This document shows positions 1 to 6,603 of a stretch of 19,244 nt of DNA, in pieces; the stretch's first letter is position 1; the number at the start of each line of letters is the position of its first letter. Both the position numbers and the translations under genes were made by a program. Below the pieces are notes generated by a model. The model had not been told where the DNA came from. It did no database searches and saw only the letters and a list, made by a program, of their open reading frames with translations. This DNA is from Porphyromonadaceae bacterium (lineage in GTDB: Bacteria; Bacteroidota; Bacteroidia; Bacteroidales; CAMTPD01): positions 10,110 through 29,353 of the forward strand of contig DLYT01000077.1 of assembly GCA_003447595.1 (NCBI GenBank). Reading direction: 5' to 3'.

Positions 1-650
1 CCGGCAACGATGGTTACCAGGATTGGAAACAGGATCAAGCTGGTTTTGGATATTACCTTCGGACTTCCTTCCATGCGGATTTGTCGTTCGGCTTTGGTGG
101 TGAGGGCTTTGATTACCGGCGGCTGAATGATGGGGACCAAGGCCATGTAGGAATAGGCGGCTACCGAAATGGGACCGAGTAGATTCTCTGCAAATCGGGA
201 GGCAACGTAAATGGAGGTTGGCCCGTCGGCGGCTCCGATAATTCCGATCGAGGCTGCTTCTTTGAGGTCGAAGCCCATAAGTGTGGCGGCCGACATGGTA
301 AAGAAGATCCCAAACTGGGCGGCGGCTCCAAACAATAATAAGAATGGATTTTTAAACAACGGCGAGAAGTCGATCATGGCTCCAACGGCTATGAAGATGA
401 GCAAAGGAAACAATTCGGTCATGATACCGAAGTTGAATAATGTCGTCAGTGCGCCATCTACACCGATGGCTGATGAGAACGGAATGTTGGCAAGGATGGT
501 TCCAAAGCCAATGGGTAAAAGAAGTGTGGGTTCGTATTGCTTACGAATGGCCAGATAGATCAATACACATCCAATGATGATCATTCCGACCTGACCGAAG
601 GTTATCGAAAACGCGCCCTCGAATATCGAGGATAGACCAAGTGCATCCAT
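1..650 (-). CDS. Sodium ion-translocating decarboxylase, beta subunit (5' part)
   Basis: This is an integral membrane protein of the OadB/MmdB/GcdB family. The beta subunit decarboxylates carboxybiotin carried by a partner subunit and couples this to sodium export across the cytoplasmic membrane. From the ATG at 650 there are 216 complete codons before the left edge cuts the gene; the family is usually about 380-430 residues, so the C-terminal part is missing. Visible features are a first membrane segment at about residues 18-35, the segment LLLPIGFGTILANIP (43-57), further hydrophobic stretches at about 80-95 and 103-127, and the family motif GAADGPT (139-145), whose Asp142 matches the sodium-binding Asp203 of Klebsiella OadB. 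The segment PPVIKALTTK (177-186) is also typical. The gene follows the eno terminator, so it appears to start its own unit. Which decarboxylase it serves (oxaloacetate, methylmalonyl-CoA or glutaconyl-CoA) cannot be told from the beta subunit. Its codons look richer in GCC and ATC than the ribosomal genes. Confidence 0.93.
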   Translation of the reverse strand, partial: MDALGLSSIFEGAFSITFGQVGMIIIGCVLIYLAIRKQYEPTLLLPIGFGTILANIPFSSAIGVDGALTTLFNFGIMTELFPLLIFIAVGAMIDFSPLFKNPFLLLFGAAAQFGIFFTMSAATLMGFDLKEAASIGIIGAADGPTSIYVASRFAENLLGPISVAAYSYMALVPIIQPPVIKALTTKAERQIRMEGSPKVISKTSLILFPILVTIVA

Positions 651-763
651 CTTACAATTGTGTTTGTTTCTTGTTGTTTTACGTTTATATCATAACAAAT
701 AAATAACTGATTCATGTACAATAGAAACAATCGATATTGGTTTTGGTTGCAGAATAAGAAATG

Positions 764-796
764 AAAAGGCCGAAACGATAATCGCTCCGGCCTTTT
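764..796 (-). terminator. Intrinsic terminator of eno
   Basis: A perfect 9-bp inverted repeat pairs 764-772 with 788-796 (AAAAGGCCG / CGGCCTTTT). A second short stem lies inside it (CGAT 776-779 with ATCG 781-784). Read on the minus strand the 3' arm ends in UUUU and continues as a U-rich run (UUUUCAUUUCUU). It lies 32 bp past the eno stop codon and before the start of the decarboxylase beta gene, so it should separate the two units. Confidence 0.85.
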
Positions 797-828
797 GTAT
801 GAATGTAAATTATATTATTAACAAGTTA

Positions 829-2118
829 TCAACAATTGCGTTTGATCTGCTTGTAACCGTAAACAGCTGCGTCGCCTAGCTCTTCTTCGATGCGAAGTAG
901 TTGGTTGTACTTAGCCATACGGTCCGAACGGCTCATCGAACCGGTCTTGATCTGACCTGCATTGGTTGCTACTGAAATGTCGGCAATAGTTGCATCTTCT
1001 GTCTCGCCCGAACGGTGAGAGGTTACTGAAGTGTAACCGTTGCGGTGTGCCATTTCAATGGCGTTCAATGTTTCGGTCAACGTACCGATTTGATTTACTT
1101 TGATCAAAATAGAGTTGGCACAACCCATCTCGATACCTTTGCTTAGGAAGTCGACGTTTGTTACGAATAGGTCATCACCAACCAACTGGCATTTGTCACC
1201 AATTAGAGCGGTTAGTTCTTTCCATCCGTCCCAGTCGTTTTCGCCCATACCGTCTTCGATCGAGTCGATTGGGTAGTTTGCGATCAACTGTGCTAAGTAT
1301 GCTGCTTGTTCTTTCGAGTTTAGTTGTACACCTTTTGGTCCTTCAAATTTTGAATAGTCGTACAATCCGTCGTGGAAGAATTCGGATGCTGCGCAGTCGA
1401 GCGCAATGGTTACGTCTTTTCCTGGTTCGTAACCTGCTGCTTTGATTGCTGCAATGATGGATTCGAGTGCGTCTTCTGTTCCTTCAAGTTTCGGAGCAAA
1501 TCCGCCTTCGTCACCAACTGCTGTACTCAATCCGCGATCGTGTAATACTTTCTTCAATGCGTGAAATACTTCAGCTCCCATACGCAATCCTTCCTTGAAG
1601 CAGCATGCTCCAACCGGACGAATCATGAATTCTTGGAAAGCAATAGGGGCGTCGGAGTGTGATCCGCCATTGATGATATTCATCATCGGTACCGGCAATA
1701 CGTGTGCGTTGGTTCCGCCGATGTAACGATAAAGTGGAATATCTAAATAGTTGGCTGCTGCTTTTGCTACAGCTAGCGAAACACCCAGTGTGGCATTTGC
1801 GCCGAGTTTGCTTTTGGTTTTAGTACCGTCTAGCGCGATCAACTTCTTATCAATCGCTACTTGATCGATCACTTCCATGCCTTGAATTGCAGGTGCAATT
1901 ATCGTATTAATATTGTCTACAGCTTTTTTTACACCTTTGCCAAGATAACGACTTTTGTCGCCGTCGCGTAATTCAATCGCTTCGTGTTCGCCGGTTGATG
2001 CTCCCGATGGAACTGCCGCACGACCAAAAGCACCGGATGCTGTCCACACATCAACTTCTACAGTAGGGTTACCTCTGGAATCTAAAATCTCACGTCCTAA
2101 AATCTTGATTATCTCCAT
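829..2118 (-). CDS. eno: Enolase (phosphopyruvate hydratase)
   Basis: Cytoplasmic glycolytic enzyme that interconverts 2-phosphoglycerate and phosphoenolpyruvate. The 429-residue protein has the usual length. It shows the N-terminal signature (residues 8-20), the mobile loop SGASTGEHEAIEL (38-50), the general-base region GDEGG with Glu204, metal ligands Asp241, Glu288 (SIEDG) and the Asp pair 315-316 (VGDDLF), catalytic Lys340 in ILIKVNQIG, and SHRSGETED (367-375). The reading frame stays open for 21 more codons upstream, but the ATG at 2118 gives the conserved MEIIKILGREILDSRG start, and the predicted promoter lies inside the longer version. It has its own promoter and terminator, so it is probably monocistronic, sitting between the ribosomal operon and the decarboxylase gene. 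Confidence 0.98.
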   Translation of the reverse strand: MEIIKILGREILDSRGNPTVEVDVWTASGAFGRAAVPSGASTGEHEAIELRDGDKSRYLGKGVKKAVDNINTIIAPAIQGMEVIDQVAIDKKLIALDGTKTKSKLGANATLGVSLAVAKAAANYLDIPLYRYIGGTNAHVLPVPMMNIINGGSHSDAPIAFQEFMIRPVGACCFKEGLRMGAEVFHALKKVLHDRGLSTAVGDEGGFAPKLEGTEDALESIIAAIKAAGYEPGKDVTIALDCAASEFFHDGLYDYSKFEGPKGVQLNSKEQAAYLAQLIANYPIDSIEDGMGENDWDGWKELTALIGDKCQLVGDDLFVTNVDFLSKGIEMGCANSILIKVNQIGTLTETLNAIEMAHRNGYTSVTSHRSGETEDATIADISVATNAGQIKTGSMSRSDRMAKYNQLLRIEEELGDAAVYGYKQIKRNC

Positions 2119-2178
2119 AATAATTAAATTTATTAGTATCTTATAATAACAAATCAGCGTTTTGAATTGTTCCTTGCG

Positions 2179-2206
2179 CAAATCTACAAATCGGCTGAAA
2201 TTACAA
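2179..2206 (-). promoter_or_regulatory. Probable eno promoter (Bacteroidetes type)
   Basis: Read on the minus strand, TAGATTTG at 2186-2179 matches the Bacteroidetes -7 element TAnnTTTG exactly. A TTG at 2206-2204 lies 17 bp upstream, which fits the -33 element. Transcription would start near 2172, giving an AT-rich 5' leader of about 55 nt before the ATG at 2118. This placement supports the shorter enolase start. The call rests on motif match only. Confidence 0.65.
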
Positions 2207-2310
2207 GCATTAATATTAATTGATAGTTGCTATCATGCCATTGAAAAGACCTATAGAAAAGATAACGAGTGTAAGTAGTTCGGTGTAACAAAGGAGAAGG
2301 ATGATTCGAT

Positions 2311-2373
2311 GGGTATCGTGGATATAAAGAATATCGTCGGTACAAAGGGTATAAAGGGTATCATGGGTATAAA
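2311..2373. repeat. Degenerate 9-bp tandem repeat, seven units
   Basis: On the plus strand seven consecutive 9-mers run from 2311 to 2373: GGGTATCGT, GGATATAAA, GAATATCGT, CGGTACAAA, GGGTATAAA, GGGTATCAT, GGGTATAAA. The consensus is GGGTATMRW, with ends alternating between CRT and AAA, hinting at an 18-bp higher-order unit. The last unit runs into the U-tract of the rplQ terminator. It lies in the 313-bp spacer 2119-2431 between rplQ and eno. Apart from this tract, the terminator and the eno promoter, I see nothing in that spacer (2207-2310 is unremarkable). Function unknown. Confidence 0.8.
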
Positions 2374-2406
2374 AAAGAAAAGGCCATCTCTAAGAGACGG
2401 CCTTTT
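2371..2406 (-). terminator. Intrinsic terminator of the ribosomal protein operon
   Basis: Inverted repeat AAAAGGCC (2378-2385) with GGCCTTTT (2399-2406), one A-C mismatch, then an inner stem TCTC (2387-2390) with GAGA (2394-2397) closing a 3-nt loop. On the minus strand the 3' arm is followed by UUUUCUUUUUU (2381-2371), a strong U-tract. It lies 25 bp past the rplQ stop and is the only clear terminator in the whole ribosomal cluster. Confidence 0.9.
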
Positions 2407-2431
2407 GACTTTATAAGATATGGGATAAATC

Positions 2432-2899
2432 TTATTCTGCAGAAGCTTCTGCTGCAACTTCAGCAGCTGGAGCTGCTTCTTTTTTCTTAGAACGACGTGT
2501 TCTAGTTGCTTTTTTAGGTGCAGAAGTTTTCAACATATTTTCGTTGAAGTCAACTAGTTCAATAAAACACATTGCTGCGTTGTCACCTAGACGGTTACCA
2601 GTTTTGATGATACGAGTGTATCCTCCTGGACGGTCAGCAACTTTAACAGCAACTGTTGTGAACAATTCGTCAACAGCATATTTATCTTGCAAAGATCTGA
2701 AAACAAGACGTCTTGAATGAGTCGTGTCTTCTTTTGCTTTAGTAATGATTGGCTCTACAAATACGCGTAGTGCTTTAGCTTTTGCAGTCGTAGTGAAAAT
2801 CCTCTTGTGCTTGATCAAAGAAGAGGCCATGTTAGAAAGCATAGCTGCACGGTGAGTATTAGTACGACCCAAATGGTTGAATTTCTTATTATGTCTCAT
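2432..2899 (-). CDS. rplQ: 50S ribosomal protein L17
   Basis: Large-subunit protein bL17, which sits near the exit-tunnel face of the 50S particle. The N-terminus MRHNKKFNHLGRTNTHRAAM is the family hallmark, and the core (about residues 1-125) includes RPGGYTRIIKTGNRLGDNA. At 155 residues it is longer than the E. coli protein (127). The extra C-terminus is a basic patch (RTRRSKKKE) followed by a low-complexity Ala/Glu tail, a common extension in Bacteroidetes. It is the last gene of the cluster, 4 bp downstream of rpoA and 25 bp before the operon terminator, so it is almost certainly cotranscribed with rpoA. Confidence 0.97.
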   Translation of the reverse strand: MRHNKKFNHLGRTNTHRAAMLSNMASSLIKHKRIFTTTAKAKALRVFVEPIITKAKEDTTHSRRLVFRSLQDKYAVDELFTTVAVKVADRPGGYTRIIKTGNRLGDNAAMCFIELVDFNENMLKTSAPKKATRTRRSKKKEAAPAAEVAAEASAE

Positions 2900-2903
2900 C
2901 GCT

Positions 2904-3899
2904 TTACTCTTTATCTAATTTATATTTCGTGATATCCATACCGAATGAAAGGTTCAAGCTCTCAAGCAACTCATCCAATTCAGTTAATGATTTCTTACCG
3001 AAGTTTCTGAACTTCAATAGATCATTTTTATTGAATTTCACTAGCTCGCCCAAAGTTTCAACGTCAGCAGCTTTCAAACAGTTCAATGCACGTACAGACA
3101 AGTCCATATCTGCAAGTTTTGTTTTAAGCAATTGACGCATATGCAATACTTCTTCGTCAAACTCTTCGTTGCTATCTGCGTCGGTATTCTCGATCGCAAT
3201 TTTCTCGTCAGAAAATAGCATGAAGTGGTGAATAAGAATTTTTGCAGCCTCTTTTAGAGCTTCCTTAGGATGAATTGATCCATCGGTAGCAATCTCAAGA
3301 ACTAGTTTTTCGTAGTCTGTCTTTTGCTCTACGCGATAGTTTTCAATCGTGTATTTAACGTTACGGATTGGAGTAAAGATAGAGTCGATCGCTACAGCGT
3401 GTAGATCCTCTTCAGTAGATTCTCTGTTTTCATCTGCAGGAACGTATCCACGTCCTTTCTTAATTGTTAGTTCGATTTGGAAACTTGCGTTTGGATCAAG
3501 ATGACAGATTACCAACTCAGGATTCAATACTTCAAATCCGGTTAGTTGCTTGCTGATATCTCCGGCTTTGAACACTTCCGCACCCGAAACGGTAATACTT
3601 ACTTTCTCACTTTCTACATCATCAACGGTTCTGATGAATCTTACCTGTTTTAAGCTCAGGATAATGTTAGTTACGTCTTCGATAACACCCGGAATTGTTG
3701 CAAACTCATGCTCAACTCCATCAATCTTGATTGATGTAATCGCGAAACCTTCTAGTGATGAAAGGAGTATACGGCGTAATGCATTACCAATGGTAATACC
3801 ATAGCCGGGCTCCAACGGACGAAACTCGAACTTACCGAAGAAGTTGTCCGCCTCCAACATTAATACCTTATCGGGTTTTTGAAATGCTAATATCGCCAT
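2904..3899 (-). CDS. rpoA: DNA-directed RNA polymerase subunit alpha
   Basis: Subunit alpha nucleates assembly of RNA polymerase and contacts upstream promoter DNA and activators. The 331-residue protein has the N-terminal assembly domain (about 1-235) with NALRRILLSSLEG (39-51), a short acidic linker (about 238-250, DADSNEEFDEE), and the C-terminal domain (about 255-320). In that last domain Arg270 and Asn273 (SVRALNCLKA) align with E. coli Arg265 and Asn268, which contact UP-element DNA, and FGKKSLTEL is conserved. It sits between rpsD (11 bp upstream) and rplQ (4 bp downstream), the standard alpha-operon position. Confidence 0.98.
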   Translation of the reverse strand: MAILAFQKPDKVLMLEADNFFGKFEFRPLEPGYGITIGNALRRILLSSLEGFAITSIKIDGVEHEFATIPGVIEDVTNIILSLKQVRFIRTVDDVESEKVSITVSGAEVFKAGDISKQLTGFEVLNPELVICHLDPNASFQIELTIKKGRGYVPADENRESTEEDLHAVAIDSIFTPIRNVKYTIENYRVEQKTDYEKLVLEIATDGSIHPKEALKEAAKILIHHFMLFSDEKIAIENTDADSNEEFDEEVLHMRQLLKTKLADMDLSVRALNCLKAADVETLGELVKFNKNDLLKFRNFGKKSLTELDELLESLNLSFGMDITKYKLDKE

Positions 3900-3910
3900 G
3901 GAATCAATTA

Positions 3911-4516
3911 TTATTTAGAATACAATTCTACGATCAACTGTTCTTTAATGTTTTCTGGAATATCTGCTCTTTCTGGCAAGTGAAGGAATTTACCACCTGA
4001 AATTGCTTGATCCCATTCAATCCAAGGATACTTGCTGTGATTAAATCCAGACAAAGCGTCAGCAATTACTTCCAAAGACTTAGATCTTTCTCTTACAGCA
4101 ACAATTTGTCCTGGTTTTACAGAGAAAGAAGGAATGTTTACCACTTTACCGTCAACAGTAATGTGTTTGTGAGACACCAATTGGCGCGCAGCTGCTCTTG
4201 TTGGAGCGATACCTAAACGGTAAACTACGTTGTCCAAGCGAGCTTCAAGGAATTGAAGAAGTACCTCACCAGTAATACCTTTAGTACGAGAAGCCTTTTC
4301 GAAAAGGTTTCTAAATTGTTTTTCCAAAACACCGTATGTGTATTTCGCTTTTTGCTTCTCACGAAGTTGAATACCATACTCAGAAGTTTTTCTCTTTCTA
4401 GCGTTCCCGTGTTGTCCCGGAGGATAGTTCTTCTTAGAAAGAACTTTATCAGCACCGAAAATAGGCTCACCAAATTTACGAGCAATTCTTGTTTTTGGTC
4501 CAGTATATCTTGCCAT
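3911..4516 (-). CDS. rpsD: 30S ribosomal protein S4
   Basis: Primary 16S rRNA-binding protein uS4 that starts small-subunit assembly and helps form the mRNA entry site; in many bacteria it also represses its own operon. The 201-residue length is normal. The N-terminal region YTGPKTRIARKFGEPIFG lacks any cysteine, so this is the zinc-free form. The S4 RNA-binding domain is about 90-155 (LEARLDNVVYRLGIAPTRAAARQLVSHKHI), and the C-terminus ends in ENIKEQLIVELYSK. It is preceded by the longest gap in the operon (121 bp), which has a candidate regulatory fold. Confidence 0.98.
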   Translation of the reverse strand: MARYTGPKTRIARKFGEPIFGADKVLSKKNYPPGQHGNARKRKTSEYGIQLREKQKAKYTYGVLEKQFRNLFEKASRTKGITGEVLLQFLEARLDNVVYRLGIAPTRAAARQLVSHKHITVDGKVVNIPSFSVKPGQIVAVRERSKSLEVIADALSGFNHSKYPWIEWDQAISGGKFLHLPERADIPENIKEQLIVELYSK

Positions 4517-4548
4517 TTTTCTATCAGTTTAATTTGTCTATCTGAACC

Positions 4549-4606
4549 AGGATTCGTGCAGCCGCGATTACAGAGAGGATTATATGTGCAATCAATTCAC
4601 AACCCT
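4549..4606 (-). promoter_or_regulatory. Candidate alternative-pairing leader upstream of rpsD
   Basis: In the 121-bp rpsK-rpsD spacer (4517-4637), the minus-strand RNA segment AGGGUUGUG (4606-4598) can pair with either of two downstream copies of a direct repeat: CAC-AUAU-AAUCCU (4588-4576) or CAC-G-AAUCCU (4558-4549). Both pairings give 9 bp including one G-U pair; the first has a 9-nt loop and a 4-nt bulge, the second a single-nucleotide bulge but a long loop. The two are mutually exclusive. The placement just before the gene for S4, a known autoregulator in other bacteria, suggests a control element, but this is inference from pairing alone. Confidence 0.4.
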
Positions 4607-4637
4607 AGTTTCAATAATCAAGTAATTGTTGTAATTA

Positions 4638-5027
4638 TTATACTCGTCTTTTCTTAGGAGGACGACAACCGTTGTGTGGAAGTGGAGTTACGTCTACAAT
4701 TTCCATAACCTCGATGCCAGCACCGTGGATAGTTCTGATTGCAGATTCACGACCGTTTCCTGGTCCTTTTACATACACCTTTACTTTTCTCAAGCCAAGG
4801 TCGAAAGCAACCTTTGCACAATCTTGAGCTGCCATTTGTGCAGCATAAGGAGTGTTCTTTTTAGAACTTCTGAATCCCATCTTACCTGCAGAAGACCAGC
4901 TAATTACTTGACCTTCGCTGTTTGCAAGAGAGATAATGATGTTATTGAAAGAAGAATGGATGTGAGCTTGACCAATAGCATCAACTTTTACATTTCTCTT
5001 CTTTGTTGCGACTGTTTTTTTTGCCAT
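4638..5027 (-). CDS. rpsK: 30S ribosomal protein S11
   Basis: Small-subunit platform protein uS11, which lies near the E site with S7 and S18. The 129-residue protein has the family length. It shows a basic N-terminus (MAKKTVATKKRNVKV), the region IHSSFNNIIISLANSEG, and the C-terminal signature IVDVTPLPHNGCRPPKKRRV. The start follows rpsM by 11 bp; rpsD follows after an unusually long 121-bp spacer. Confidence 0.98.
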   Translation of the reverse strand: MAKKTVATKKRNVKVDAIGQAHIHSSFNNIIISLANSEGQVISWSSAGKMGFRSSKKNTPYAAQMAAQDCAKVAFDLGLRKVKVYVKGPGNGRESAIRTIHGAGIEVMEIVDVTPLPHNGCRPPKKRRV

Positions 5028-5038
5028 ATCAACTCTTA

Positions 5039-5419
5039 TTATTTAGTAGCTTTTTTCTTATTAGCAACTGTTTTCTTTTTACCCTTACGAGTACGAGCAT
5101 TGTTTTTCGTGCTCTGACCTCTCAAAGGTAAACCAATACGGTGACGGATACCACGGTAACAACCGATGTCCATCAAGCGCTTAATGTTAAGCTGGATCTC
5201 TGAACGAAGATCACCTTCTACTTTAAATTCTGCACCGATGATATCACGAACTGCAGCAGCTTGATCATCTGTCCAATCTTTAACCTTAATATCGCGGTTG
5301 ATACCAGCTTTCTCCAAAATAGTATTTGCTCTACTACGGCCAATACCGTAGATATAAGTCAAAGCTATTTCGCCTCTCTTATTTTGTGGCAAGTCTACAC
5401 CAACTATTCTTATAGCCAT
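5039..5419 (-). CDS. rpsM: 30S ribosomal protein S13
   Basis: Small-subunit head protein uS13, which contacts the P-site tRNA through its C-terminal tail and bridges to the large subunit. The 126 residues start MAIRIVGVDLPQNKRGEIAL, with the helix-hairpin-helix segment YIYGIGRSRANTIL (23-36). The central signature is GCYRGIRHRIGLPLRGQ, and the tail is very lysine-rich (GKKKTVANKKKATK). It follows rpmJ with a 34-bp gap and precedes rpsK by 11 bp, the usual rpmJ-rpsM-rpsK order. Confidence 0.98.
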   Translation of the reverse strand: MAIRIVGVDLPQNKRGEIALTYIYGIGRSRANTILEKAGINRDIKVKDWTDDQAAAVRDIIGAEFKVEGDLRSEIQLNIKRLMDIGCYRGIRHRIGLPLRGQSTKNNARTRKGKKKTVANKKKATK

Positions 5420-5453
5420 ATTACTAACTCAAATGTTTTGCAAAAATAATAAT

Positions 5454-5570
5454 TTATCCCTGACGTTGTTTATACTTAGGATTTTTCTTGTTAATTATAT
5501 ACAAGCGACCCTTTCTTCTAACAATCTTGCAATCATCGGTACGCTTCTTCAAAGATGCTCTTACTTTCAT
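5454..5570 (-). CDS. rpmJ: 50S ribosomal protein L36 (zinc-free form)
   Basis: The ATG at 5570 opens a 38-codon frame beginning MKVRASLKKR and ending NPKYKQRQG, the whole length of bL36. L36 binds 23S rRNA near the base of the L7/L12 stalk. The classic zinc ribbon uses Cys11, Cys14, Cys27 and His33; here these positions are Thr11, Cys14, Asn27 and Tyr33, so only one ligand remains and zinc binding is very unlikely. This is the 'C-minus' form expected in Bacteroidetes. It sits 13 bp after infA and 34 bp before rpsM, as in most bacteria. Confidence 0.97.
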   Translation of the reverse strand: MKVRASLKKRTDDCKIVRRKGRLYIINKKNPKYKQRQG

Positions 5571-5583
5571 ATCTAGTTGTTTT

Positions 5584-5802
5584 TTATTTATATCTAAAAG
5601 CAATTCTACCTTTCGTTAAGTCGTAAGGTGACATTTCTACTCTAACTCTATCTCCTGGAAGAATCTTAATGTAGTGCATTCTCATCTTTCCTGAGATGTG
5701 AGCTGTAATTTCGTGTCCGTTTTCCAACTCAACTCTAAACATAGCATTCGATAATGCCTCTACGATAACACCATCTTGTTCAATTGCTGCCTGTTTGGCC
5801 AT
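5584..5802 (-). CDS. infA: Translation initiation factor IF-1
   Basis: IF-1 binds the A site of the 30S subunit during initiation and aids IF-2 and IF-3. The 72-residue protein is full length and is a single OB-fold. Recognisable segments are GVIVEALSNAMFRVELENGHEITAHISGKMR, split across the first three strands, then YIKILPGDRVRVEMSPYDLTKGRIAFRYK at the end. It lies between map (11 bp upstream) and rpmJ (13 bp downstream), a conserved arrangement. Confidence 0.98.
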   Translation of the reverse strand: MAKQAAIEQDGVIVEALSNAMFRVELENGHEITAHISGKMRMHYIKILPGDRVRVEMSPYDLTKGRIAFRYK

Positions 5803-5813
5803 ATCTATCTAAA

Positions 5814-6599
5814 TTAAATTGCGTTTGTTCCTAATACTTCTTCTAAATAATCAAATGAAGAAAGAATTTCTGCTTTTCCGGGACGAATCGCAATTGTATG
5901 CTCAAAGTGAGCAGATACTTTTCGATCTTTCGTTCGCACGGTCCAACCATCTTTCTCAAATGCGACATTCTTACTTCCCATGTTAATCATAGGCTCAATC
6001 GCAATACACATTCCATTTCGCAATAGAGGTCCATAACCTTTCTTACCATAATTAGGTACTTCCGGTTCTTCATGGAGATTTCTACCAATACCGTGACCAA
6101 CTAGTTCGCGTACTACTGAATATCCATGCTTCTCACAATAAGTTTGAATTGCATTTCCGATATCCCCAACACGCTTCCCTTCAACCGCGGCCTCTATACC
6201 TAAGTACAAAGACTCTTTCGTAGTTTTAAGTAATTTTCTGATCGCCGGATCAACTTCTCCTACACAAAAAGTGTAAGCGGAGTCTCCACAGAAACCATTT
6301 AAGATTACTCCACAATCAACAGAGATTACATCTCCATCTTTTAACACTGTTGCTGCACTTGGAATTCCATGTACAACGTGTTCGTTGACTGATGCACAAA
6401 TAGAGTTTGGAAAACCACCATATCCCAAAAAAGCTGGGATCGCACCATTATCACGAATAAACTGTTCTGCAATATGATCAAGTTGAAGCGTAGTTACACC
6501 CGGCTGAACGTGTTTTGCAACTTCTGCCAGTGTGCGTCCAACCAATTGGTTGGCCATACGCATCAACTCGATTTCTTCATCTGTCTTTAGATATATCAT
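5814..6599 (-). CDS. map: Type I methionine aminopeptidase
   Basis: Cytosolic metalloenzyme that removes the initiator methionine from nascent proteins. The 261-residue length fits the bacterial type I enzyme without N-terminal extension. All five metal ligands are present: Asp95 (VDCG), Asp106 (GDSAYT), His169 (GHGIG), Glu202 (IEPM) and Glu233 (HFEHT), and the substrate-contacting His77 lies in HGIP. It starts 4 bp after secY and is followed by infA. In many other phyla adk lies between secY and map; it is absent here, as is usual in Bacteroidetes. Confidence 0.98.
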   Translation of the reverse strand: MIYLKTDEEIELMRMANQLVGRTLAEVAKHVQPGVTTLQLDHIAEQFIRDNGAIPAFLGYGGFPNSICASVNEHVVHGIPSAATVLKDGDVISVDCGVILNGFCGDSAYTFCVGEVDPAIRKLLKTTKESLYLGIEAAVEGKRVGDIGNAIQTYCEKHGYSVVRELVGHGIGRNLHEEPEVPNYGKKGYGPLLRNGMCIAIEPMINMGSKNVAFEKDGWTVRTKDRKVSAHFEHTIAIRPGKAEILSSFDYLEEVLGTNAI

Positions 6600-6603
6600 T
6601 ATA

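Noticed and set aside
211..558. 115-codon plus-strand frame
   Set aside because: It is antisense to the decarboxylase beta gene, whose minus-strand translation shows clear family motifs and membrane segments.
651..760. Promoter for the decarboxylase beta gene
   Set aside because: The best minus-strand candidate, TTTATTTG, lacks the TA of the -7 element and has no well-spaced TTG upstream; a promoter is expected here but I cannot place it.
2119..2181. N-terminal extension of enolase by 21 residues
   Set aside because: The added residues are not conserved in enolases and the predicted promoter and transcript start lie within the extension.
2309..2416. 35-codon plus-strand frame beginning MGIVDIKNIVG, with a purine-rich stretch upstream
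   Set aside because: It reads through the 9-bp repeat and the whole terminator hairpin, runs against every real gene, and has no recognisable relatives; most likely chance.
2251..2457. 68-codon minus-strand frame with repeated Ile-Pro-Phe residues
   Set aside because: It covers the end of rplQ, the terminator and the 9-bp repeat; the peptide pattern is a by-product of the repeat being a multiple of three, and no family is recognisable.
4517..4637. A tRNA or other small RNA gene in the long rpsK-rpsD gap
   Set aside because: Part of the spacer resembles a T-arm-like string on one strand, but no acceptor stem, anticodon arm or cloverleaf can be drawn; a leader structure explains it better.
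6600..6603. Loss of adk between secY and map as a possible deletion
   Set aside because: The 4-bp junction without adk is the usual Bacteroidetes arrangement, so it is not evidence of a local deletion.
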